Source: an uncultured Saprospiraceae bacterium
GTDB lineage: Bacteria > Bacteroidota > Bacteroidia > Chitinophagales > Saprospiraceae
Direction: 5' to 3'
Length of the DNA: 64,000 nucleotides
Assembly (NCBI GenBank): GCA_938007965.1
Contig: CALLMH010000003.1
Location: 1 to 64,000, forward strand
In this document: positions 43,705 to 50,712 of the stretch, piece after piece
How the letters are laid out: every line of letters starts with the position of its first letter
Position numbering within the stretch: the first letter of the stretch is position 1
Translations under genes and position numbers: made by a program
The notes under the pieces: generated by a model
What the model was told of the DNA's origin: nothing
The model's input: only the letters and a program-made list of their open reading frames with translations
Databases searched by the model: none

Positions 43705-44511
43705 TTATACGTTCTTAATTTTTCTAGTTGGGTAAGCAACATCAATACCCGCCTCACCGAACGCTTTCTTTATCTCTTTGTAAGAATTAAAATAAACATC
43801 CCAGTAAGTCTTATCTGTCGCATAAGGACGAACAGCTAAAAGTATATTATTCTCATCGAACTTCTCGATTTCTATTGTAGGTGTGTCAGGTAACTTACTT
43901 GTTACTTTATCCAATGCCTTTGATATAATCCCTTGTACTTTGTCAAAGTCTTCCTCGTATGGCATAGCTACATTAAGATCTACTCTTAATTTACCATTAG
44001 CTGTTAGGTTAGTCATTATACCACTAGTAGCAATACCATTTGGCATAATTACTTTTTTGTTTTCTAAGCTGTTTATTACAGTATTGAAAACTTGGATCTC
44101 TTCTACATGACCAACAGTACCTTGGATATCTACAAGATCTCCTACTTTATATGGCTTAAAAATTAAAACCATAACACCCGCCGCAAAATGACTTAGCGTT
44201 CCAGACATTGCTGCACCGATAGCTAAACCAGCACCTGCAAGTAATGCTGCAAACGCAGTAATCTCAATACCAACAACTCCAGCTGCCGTAATAACAACTA
44301 ATATTTTAAGAAGGACACTTACTAATGACTTTAAGAATGGAATAAGATCTGCATCTAAGCCAGATTTTGTAAGAGATTTGCCAATCATTTTAGAAATGAT
44401 ATTAACAATCCAAAATCCAATAATGAGTACTAGTATACCTGCAATAATTTTTGGTGACCAACTTAGAACAGTTTCCCATAAAGCAGATAAATCAATATTT
44501 TGTAAGTCCAT
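43705..44511 (-). CDS. Small-conductance mechanosensitive channel (MscS family)
   Basis: A 268-residue channel subunit. Helix TM1 starts near residue 18; TM3 is the Gly/Ala-rich pore helix (FAALLAGAGLAIGAAMSGTLSHFAAG), followed by the beta domain (FKPYKVGDLVDIQGTVGHVEEI, VIMPNGIATSGIMTN) and the alpha/beta C-terminal part. It opens on membrane tension to release solutes during hypo-osmotic shock. The length matches the minimal three-helix type. A terminator follows. Confidence 0.95.
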   Translation of the reverse strand: MDLQNIDLSALWETVLSWSPKIIAGILVLIIGFWIVNIISKMIGKSLTKSGLDADLIPFLKSLVSVLLKILVVITAAGVVGIEITAFAALLAGAGLAIGAAMSGTLSHFAAGVMVLIFKPYKVGDLVDIQGTVGHVEEIQVFNTVINSLENKKVIMPNGIATSGIMTNLTANGKLRVDLNVAMPYEEDFDKVQGIISKALDKVTSKLPDTPTIEIEKFDENNILLAVRPYATDKTYWDVYFNSYKEIKKAFGEAGIDVAYPTRKIKNV

Positions 44512-45022
44512 AAAGCGTATAAATTTTTTTTTAACTATTTTGGTAGGGACTTAATGATTAACCCCACACAATATAATTTTGATTAATAATGATTTTTTGA
44601 CGGTATACTCTGCGAGAGGTCACATATAGAGTTAAATAACTATTAAGAAACGAAATTAAACCCAATATAGAATCTCAAAAGATCACGGAGCGGAAAATCT
44701 AAAAAAAAGGCTGAGTATATAGATAACCAATAAAACCGATTTTGGGCTGAAACACCTATAAACACGGTAATCATCTGAAAAATAATGAGCATAAACTTTT
44801 GTAGAATGCGGATATCACTTATTACCGAATATTCACAAGTATAGATAAAATATGTCATCTATAACTATGGCTTTTCCTATGAAAAAAAAATCCTATTGAC
44901 TAATTGTTACATATAAAATTGTTAAAATTCGACTCGTAATCCATCATCAATGATGGACAAAAAAATAGACCACCAAACACCGAGTTTGCTGGTCTACAAT
45001 ATAACAATACATTAAGTATTGT
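44512..45022. other. Intergenic region between MscS and MORN lipoprotein genes
   Basis: About 510 bases upstream of the MscS gene. The only long open frame (44643-44858, minus strand, 71 codons) is hydrophobic but resembles no family I know and has no promoter or operon support, so it is not called. The MORN gene's terminator occupies 44959-44996. The rest is AT-rich with no structure I can support. Confidence 0.4.
44959..44996 (-). terminator. Rho-independent terminator after the MORN lipoprotein gene
   Basis: A stem of about 12 pairs with one mismatch (TAGACCA-x-CAAAC / GTTTG-x-TGGTCTA, 44966-44996) has a short loop and is followed by seven T residues on the minus strand. It lies 26 bases after the stop codon. 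Confidence 0.85.
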
Positions 45023-45616
45023 CTAATTTTCTACAATGCCTCCACTTACTTTCTCCCCATTTTTGTACATGTACTCCATAGTTACTGCACCATCTTCATT
45101 GTAATATTTGAGAACACCATCTTGCTTTCCATTCTTAAAGCTCATTTCTTGTTGAATCTTTCCGTTGTTGAAATACTTCTTGGTCATCCCATCATACTCT
45201 CCATTTTTATAAGATACTTCTTGTAGCGGCCTACCATTCTTATATGTTCCAGACAATCCATCGAGTTTATTATTCTTGAAAGAAGTCATAGCTTCAATCA
45301 TTCCTCTAGAATTAAACTTTAATTCGACGCCATTCTTCATTCCTGCAATATAATTGGTTAAAGTACTGATTCGTCCATCAGCATCAAAGGTTGTCCACTG
45401 TCCACTTTTTTGTCCACCTATAAGATACCCTTGTTCCGTGGCTTTGCCATCAGCGCCTAATTTCTGAGCTACAGCTGCATTTGTCCCACTCAGATCATTG
45501 ACCGTATATCCAGACAAATCAGCGGGTACAGATTGAGTTGTTCCCCCTCCCCCGCCACAAGCGGTTATTATCATGGCACTTATGATAGCTAGCATAAAAG
45601 TCAATTGAGTCTTCAT
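45023..45616 (-). CDS. Lipoprotein with MORN-like (YwqK-type) repeats
   Basis: A 197-residue protein. The signal peptide ends in the lipobox ITAC, followed by a run of five glycines. The C-terminal two thirds holds about five repeats of the pattern YxNGxxxGxxKxYYxxGxxxxExxYKNG, as in MORN-variant or YwqK-type proteins. These repeats form beta hairpins that bind surfaces or partners; no enzymatic role is known. The Gly run after the Cys would be a flexible tether. A consensus promoter lies about 60 bases upstream of the start, and a terminator follows the stop. Confidence 0.82.
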   Translation of the reverse strand: MKTQLTFMLAIISAMIITACGGGGGTTQSVPADLSGYTVNDLSGTNAAVAQKLGADGKATEQGYLIGGQKSGQWTTFDADGRISTLTNYIAGMKNGVELKFNSRGMIEAMTSFKNNKLDGLSGTYKNGRPLQEVSYKNGEYDGMTKKYFNNGKIQQEMSFKNGKQDGVLKYYNEDGAVTMEYMYKNGEKVSGGIVEN

Positions 45617-45671
45617 ATTTCTGATTGTTTATATTATGATTATAGTAATTATATATTTCGTTATCTGTCAG

Positions 45672-45702
45672 CAAATTTAATATACTAGACTTTATAATCA
45701 AA
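45672..45702 (-). promoter_or_regulatory. Consensus promoter of the MORN lipoprotein gene
   Basis: On the minus strand TTTG (45702-45699), a 19-base spacer and TAAATTTG (45679-45672) match both boxes of the Bacteroidota promoter exactly. It is back to back with the polX promoter, whose upstream box begins 2 bases away. Confidence 0.65.
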
Positions 45703-45703
45703 A

Positions 45704-45735
45704 ATTGTTAGATGAAAATCTATTGTTTAGTTTTG
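45704..45735 (+). promoter_or_regulatory. Promoter of the PolX-like gene
   Basis: TAGTTTTG at 45728-45735 matches the -7 box; ATTG at 45704-45707 is a one-mismatch -33 box with a 20-base spacer. The leader to the ATG at 45814 would be about 70 bases. Confidence 0.5.
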
Positions 45736-45813
45736 CGCTATAGAATGATGTAATTCGCAGCAAAAGCATAATGATTTTTCTAATCTAAAATGAAGCGACA
45801 TAAATAGACACAA

Positions 45814-47439
45814 ATGACAAACAGAGATATAGCAAGATTCTTCAATAGATTAGCAAAAATCATGGAACTGCATGATGAGAATGTATTCAAAATAAGATCA
45901 TATTCGAATGCATATCTATCACTTAGAAAAATAGAACAGGACTTGGCGACTATGCCTCCTGAAGAGATAGCAAGTATCAAGGGTGTAGGTAAAAACATCT
46001 CTGATAAAATCCACGAACTGGTCTCAACGGGAACATTAGATTCTTATCAAAAATACGAGGAAAACACTCCACCCGGAATCGTCAAAATGCTCGATATAAA
46101 AGGATTCGGACCAAAGAAAATAAAAGTAATCTGGAAAGAACTCGGTATAGAAAATATTGGTGAATTACTCTATGCGTGTAATGAGAATAGACTAGTAGAA
46201 TTAAAAGGGTTCGGTCTAAAAACACAAGCATCGCTAAAAAAACAACTAGAATACTATATCGACAGTCAAGGGAAATTTCTATTTGATCATATTGAAAATG
46301 AAGCCAAAGAACTTGCAAATAAGATTAAAGAAAATTTTCCTAATCACAAGTCTACACTCACGGGCCTGACCAGAAGAATGATGCCTGAGGTTACAGGAAT
46401 CGACATCTTATCTACAATTCCTGATTCTGTAATCATAGAAAAAGTAGACGGTCTCGATATGGACGAAGATGGCTCAATGCTGCTATACAAAAACTATCCA
46501 GTTCACCTTCATTTTACATCCGATGTAGAGTTTGGAGCTACGACATTCAAAATGAATTCTGGAGATCAGTTCTTAGAACACATATCAGAAATCCCAAATG
46601 GTGATAAAGAGATAGACGTGTTCAACAAACTAGGACTCACGTATGTAGTACCAGAATATAGGGAATCTGAAACAGCTTACGAACAGTCAAAAAACAATCA
46701 ACTTCCAGTTCTCATATCTGACGAAGATATCAAAGGTGTCGTTCATAATCACTCAACATACAGCGATGGACTACATTCTGTAAAAGATATGGCAGACGAA
46801 TGCATCAAACTAGGATATGAATACTTCGTAATGTCTGATCATAGTAAGGCGGCTTTCTATGCCAATGGTCTGTCAGAAGATAGAGTTATGATGCAGATGG
46901 CGGAAATTGATCAATTAAATAAATCCTATGAGGATTTTAGAATATTCAAAAGTATAGAATGTGATATTCTAAATGATGGAAGCATGGACTACGGTAACGA
47001 CTTCATCAAAGAATTCGAATTGGTGATAGCATCGGTCCATACTAATCTCAAGATGGATCAGAAGAAAGCCAATGCCAGACTCGCAAAAGCTATAGAAAAC
47101 CCACACACTCATATACTTGGTCATCCGACGGGAAGGCTGTTATTAGCCAGAGAAGGCTACCCTATCGATCATGCATTTATCATAGATGCTTGCGCAGCAA
47201 ACGGGATGATTATCGAGTTGAATGCAAACCCCTCTAGACTAGATTTGGATTGGTCTTGGATTCCGTATGCACTTGAAAAAGGAGTTAAAATATCTATCAA
47301 TCCTGATGCCCACAGTAAAGATCAGATTCAATATATCCATGCTGGAGTATGCGCTGCAAGAAAAGGTGGCTTGACAGCAGATATGTGCTTGAATGCTCTA
47401 GGACTAAATGAATTTTCGGCATGGGTGGATTCACTGTAA
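45814..47439 (+). CDS. PolX-like protein: helix-hairpin-helix, degenerate polymerase domain, PHP nuclease domain
   Basis: A 541-residue protein laid out like bacterial PolX: an N-terminal 8-kDa/HhH part (residues 1-145, with IASIKGVGKNISDKI and LDIKGFGPKKIK), a pol-beta-type domain (about 150-290) and a C-terminal PHP domain (from 308). PHP metal ligands are intact: HNHSTYSDG (His311, His313), SDHS, ECDI, SVHT, GHPTGR and NPDAH. The polymerase site is altered: the canonical GS-x-RR is GLTRR, the first catalytic Asp is Gly195 (only Asp197 remains of the pair) and the third is His231. It is probably a repair nuclease lacking polymerase activity. Confidence 0.88.
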   Translation: MTNRDIARFFNRLAKIMELHDENVFKIRSYSNAYLSLRKIEQDLATMPPEEIASIKGVGKNISDKIHELVSTGTLDSYQKYEENTPPGIVKMLDIKGFGPKKIKVIWKELGIENIGELLYACNENRLVELKGFGLKTQASLKKQLEYYIDSQGKFLFDHIENEAKELANKIKENFPNHKSTLTGLTRRMMPEVTGIDILSTIPDSVIIEKVDGLDMDEDGSMLLYKNYPVHLHFTSDVEFGATTFKMNSGDQFLEHISEIPNGDKEIDVFNKLGLTYVVPEYRESETAYEQSKNNQLPVLISDEDIKGVVHNHSTYSDGLHSVKDMADECIKLGYEYFVMSDHSKAAFYANGLSEDRVMMQMAEIDQLNKSYEDFRIFKSIECDILNDGSMDYGNDFIKEFELVIASVHTNLKMDQKKANARLAKAIENPHTHILGHPTGRLLLAREGYPIDHAFIIDACAANGMIIELNANPSRLDLDWSWIPYALEKGVKISINPDAHSKDQIQYIHAGVCAARKGGLTADMCLNALGLNEFSAWVDSL

Positions 47440-47579
47440 TTAGAGCAGAATAAAGTTAGTCAGTGTATTTATTTTTCCCAAGGATAACTCAGTATGTTGA
47501 GGAACTAGGTAGCTAATTTCTGCGCTCTAGCAGTAAATTTTTTCCTCACCCGTAATATTACGCTAATCAAATAATTTGA

Positions 47580-48551
47580 TCACTCAAAAGGATACACTAC
47601 CCCAACCTGTCTTCGGATTTCATCTAATATTGCGATCACATTAAGACTATCTTGATGTGACCATTTAGAACTTTGTAGCTGATTATTTTCTATACACTTC
47701 ATACATTCTAGTATCTCATGAGCATAACCTCTTCCTATTGTGGGATGCTTATACCTGATTTCCTCATTAGGTTTGATGATCTGATAGCTTTGTGCTTCAT
47801 GCCATCGGCTGTCTATGATCAGTTGCCCCTCAGTACCATATATTTTGGAGGTCATATCACAATCTGTTTGCAATCCACTCATAAGTTGGGCTGATCCTCC
47901 TCCATAATCCAACAATGCGGTCATTTGTAGATCGATACCTCGATCCGTCACTATGCCTGATGCGGCAATCGACTGAGGCATTCCGAATAAGGTGTAGCAT
48001 AAAAATACAGGATACAAACCTACATCCAAAATAGATCCTCCCGCAAGATCAGGATTGAACAATCGACTGGTATAATCAATCTCTTTAAAAAACGAAAATG
48101 TAGAATGAAGATAAGTAGGAATACCAATTTCTCCTCCTTTGATTTTTGATATTACTTCTTCTATTACTGGGATGAACCTTGTCCATAATGCTTCCATAAG
48201 AAATACTCCTTTTTTCTGAGCCGCTTCGGTAAGCCGAGAGACTTGAGCATAATTTACGGCTAGGGGTTTCTCACAGAGCACATGTTTTCCTGCATCAATC
48301 GCTGCCATTGCATACTGAAGATGCGAATCATGCGGAGTAGCTATATATATAATATCTACATGAGGATCTTCTAGAATCGCTTCATAAGACCCATAAGAAA
48401 CCTCCGAATTATATCGACTAGCAAATGAATTCGCTTTTTCGATAGATCGGGATGACACTGCATAGAGATCACTGTCTTCTATCAGTAACAGATCCTTACA
48501 GAAGTGATTTGCTATTTTCCCCAATCCTAATATTCCCCATTTTAATCCCAT
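47580..48551 (-). CDS. Gfo/Idh/MocA family oxidoreductase
   Basis: A 323-residue NAD(P)-dependent dehydrogenase acting on a sugar or cyclitol. The Rossmann motif GILGLGKIANHF starts at residue 6; IIYIATPHDSHLQYAMAAIDAGKHVLCEKPLAVN carries the catalytic EKP lysine, and GGSILDVGLYPV lies in the C-terminal sheet. The length is normal and no signal peptide is visible, so it is cytoplasmic. The substrate is unknown. It converges on the PolX-like gene. Confidence 0.92.
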   Translation of the reverse strand: MGLKWGILGLGKIANHFCKDLLLIEDSDLYAVSSRSIEKANSFASRYNSEVSYGSYEAILEDPHVDIIYIATPHDSHLQYAMAAIDAGKHVLCEKPLAVNYAQVSRLTEAAQKKGVFLMEALWTRFIPVIEEVISKIKGGEIGIPTYLHSTFSFFKEIDYTSRLFNPDLAGGSILDVGLYPVFLCYTLFGMPQSIAASGIVTDRGIDLQMTALLDYGGGSAQLMSGLQTDCDMTSKIYGTEGQLIIDSRWHEAQSYQIIKPNEEIRYKHPTIGRGYAHEILECMKCIENNQLQSSKWSHQDSLNVIAILDEIRRQVGVVYPFE

Positions 48552-48661
48552 GTATTCTATATTTTACTATGGTGTAAGTTTATTAATAAATATTCATAAT
48601 GGTATTAAATAGAAATATCATTTTCCAAAAAACTAATATTTATATCAAACGTTTAATATTT

Positions 48662-49258
48662 ATGAAAGCTGAAAGAAATTATCTGATCCACCCATCATAT
48701 ATAGTGATGTATTTATTGTTGGCCGGTATATCGGCTTTATTCATAGGTTTTTCAGCCTCTTACCTATATACAAGGGTGCAAACCGATATACCTCCGATAA
48801 AGTTGCCGCCACTATTTTATTTCAACACCTTGATATTAATAGCAAGTAGCTATACGCTCAAATGGGCAAAACGGTCATACCTCGAAGACAATACGCGCAA
48901 CTACAAAATAGCATTGATAATCACATTAGCCTTGACCATTGGCTTTCTCGGATCTCAGATCTTGGCATGGTTACAATTGTTCAACAGTGATATATTTATC
49001 AATTATAATAATATGGCCTCTTATATGTATCTCATCTCAGGGATACACTTTGCCCATGTTGTTGCTGGAATCCCATTTCTAGTCGTATTCGTAGTGAATG
49101 CCGTACGTAAGATGAAAAGTCCAGTAAGTGTCTTGATCTATTTTAGTGATCTTGCGAAAAAACGAAGACTGGATTTATTTAATATTTATTGGCACTACCT
49201 TGATGGACTGTGGATCTATTTGGTTTTATTCTTTTTAGTGAACTGGTTGATTGGCTGA
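48662..49258 (+). CDS. Cytochrome c oxidase subunit III-like protein
   Basis: A 198-residue membrane protein with five helices, as in short bacterial CoxIII. The family segments are ALFIGFSASYLYTR (helix 1), LGSQILAWLQLF, SGIHFAHVVAGIPFLVV and the end YWHYLDGLWIYLVLFFLVNW, which matches the CoxIII YWHFVDxVW motif. It stabilises the proton-pumping core of haem-copper oxidases. No subunit I, II or assembly gene is adjacent, so it is an isolated copy. Upstream in-frame codons add an unlikely 21-residue extension; the ATG at 48662 is preferred. Confidence 0.87.
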   Translation: MKAERNYLIHPSYIVMYLLLAGISALFIGFSASYLYTRVQTDIPPIKLPPLFYFNTLILIASSYTLKWAKRSYLEDNTRNYKIALIITLALTIGFLGSQILAWLQLFNSDIFINYNNMASYMYLISGIHFAHVVAGIPFLVVFVVNAVRKMKSPVSVLIYFSDLAKKRRLDLFNIYWHYLDGLWIYLVLFFLVNWLIG

Positions 49259-49277
49259 CTTTATTATTTTCCAAGAT

Positions 49278-49314
49278 AAATAGGGATATCTGTAAATAAC
49301 TAATATCCTTATTT
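49278..49314 (+). terminator. Stem-loop after the CoxIII-like gene
   Basis: A 12-bp stem with one G-U pair (49278-49289 with 49303-49314) and a 13-base loop lies 19 bases after the CoxIII-like stop. No good T run follows on the plus strand, so it may end or protect the transcript; the terminator call is tentative. Confidence 0.4.
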
Positions 49315-49557
49315 CAAAACAGTTCATCTAACTACTTCTGAAAAGATTATCCGGCTCATTGGTCTTTTAGCATAAAAATTGTCTATCATATCATCAACCG
49401 CTCGCCCAAGAGTGGCTTGCTACAAAGAAGCAAACGCGAGTAGGCATTTTTAGCACTGTCAGTTTTCAATTGTTTCTCCGTAAAAAAAACTGAAACAAAA
49501 AACGAGTGTTTGCTAAACTAGCCATCTCTTATATCAAGACCCTACTCAGTTACTCTA

Positions 49558-50688
49558 TCAATACTTCAAAAACTTAATGATATCACTCGAATCTATCGAG
49601 CGAATTATTACAAAATACAGACCTGTTTCAAGACTTGACACATCCATATTCATAGTCCTAGAGTCGCTCGCTATTTGAGATATAATAGTCTGTCCTACTG
49701 CATCAACCACTATAATTTCCTTTACATCCTTTGGCAAATCTGATAGTGTAATATTATCTCTAACTGGATTGGGGAAAAGGTGAACATAATTTGTTTTTAC
49801 TATATTCTCATCACTCAGTGCTACCCCATTCAAATCGAAACGATTAAAGAAATTCCATATCTCTAGACTTGCATTAAAATCTCTATTGGTCGCACCAATA
49901 GTAATCGCTGCATCGGGCCATGTATGTGCGCCTCCATCAATCTTATAAAATACTACTTCTTTATCATCGGTACAGTCAGAATATTCAATCCGTTCTGCAG
50001 AACATCCATCATCTGTATTGATATCTTCTACAGGGATAATCTCAGGTGTAAGATTACAGTTGTTTTGACCAGCCCAAAAAAGGACAACCTCTTCGATCCC
50101 AGCTCCAATACTAGATCCTTCATACGCTACCGTCTGATCTGATGTCCCATGGATCTGCATTACAGGTATTTTGCGTACAGGACTACATTGAGCTAATTCA
50201 CTAGGTACCATAGAACCTGTCACAGAAGCAATAGCTGCGAATTTATCACTGGCCTCGCAAGCCAATTTATAACTCATAAATCCACCATTTGACATTCCAC
50301 AAGAATATAATCGTTTTTGATCAATATTATATTCTCCTGATAACGAATCGACTAAAGTACTCAAAAACCCAACATCATCAGCATCACTGCCAAATGCCCA
50401 ACCTACATTCCAACTCGCATCGACCCCATTTGGATAACAAACTATGAATCCATTTTCATCGGCTGTAGCATCCATACCACTGTAGAATCGTTGTTGTGAT
50501 GCACTAGAGGTAAATCCGTGTAAATTATATACAAATGGATACGACTTAGTGTCATCGTAATCCGTGGGCAGGTGAATGATATAATCCCTCATGATACCAT
50601 CGTGCTCGATAGAACCAGTTACAGTTTGTGCGCGCACTGAAAACAAAACTGCTGATAAAATGAAGGAAGCTAATATTTTTCGAAACAT
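49558..50688 (-). CDS. Secreted CE1/PHB-depolymerase-like esterase with T9SS sorting domain
   Basis: A 376-residue alpha/beta hydrolase of the LpqC/feruloyl esterase group. A signal peptide ends near residue 20 (VRAQ). The triad is Ser133 in CGMSNGG, Asp in HGTSDQTV and His in GGAHTWP; the oxyanion region is YNLHGFTSS. The last ~75 residues (LFPNPVRDNITL, LETGLYFVII) are a T9SS type A domain. It likely removes feruloyl or acetyl groups from plant or algal polysaccharide, or cuts polyester; which one is unclear. It starts 24 bases after the stop of the large T9SS type B gene, so they are probably co-transcribed. Confidence 0.87.
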   Translation of the reverse strand: MFRKILASFILSAVLFSVRAQTVTGSIEHDGIMRDYIIHLPTDYDDTKSYPFVYNLHGFTSSASQQRFYSGMDATADENGFIVCYPNGVDASWNVGWAFGSDADDVGFLSTLVDSLSGEYNIDQKRLYSCGMSNGGFMSYKLACEASDKFAAIASVTGSMVPSELAQCSPVRKIPVMQIHGTSDQTVAYEGSSIGAGIEEVVLFWAGQNNCNLTPEIIPVEDINTDDGCSAERIEYSDCTDDKEVVFYKIDGGAHTWPDAAITIGATNRDFNASLEIWNFFNRFDLNGVALSDENIVKTNYVHLFPNPVRDNITLSDLPKDVKEIIVVDAVGQTIISQIASDSRTMNMDVSSLETGLYFVIIRSIDSSDIIKFLKY

Positions 50689-50712
50689 AAGATTGTTTTA
50701 GTTTTATATAGA

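Noticed and set aside
44643-44858. A 71-codon hydrophobic open frame on the minus strand
   Set aside because: No recognisable family, no promoter, no neighbour in the same transcript; chance open frames are common in AT-rich spacers. Could be real but not supportable.
47441-47529. Imperfect long-range inverted repeat after the PolX-like gene
   Set aside because: Arms of about 10 bases with a bulge are separated by nearly 70 bases and not followed by a T run, so neither terminator nor attachment site is supported.
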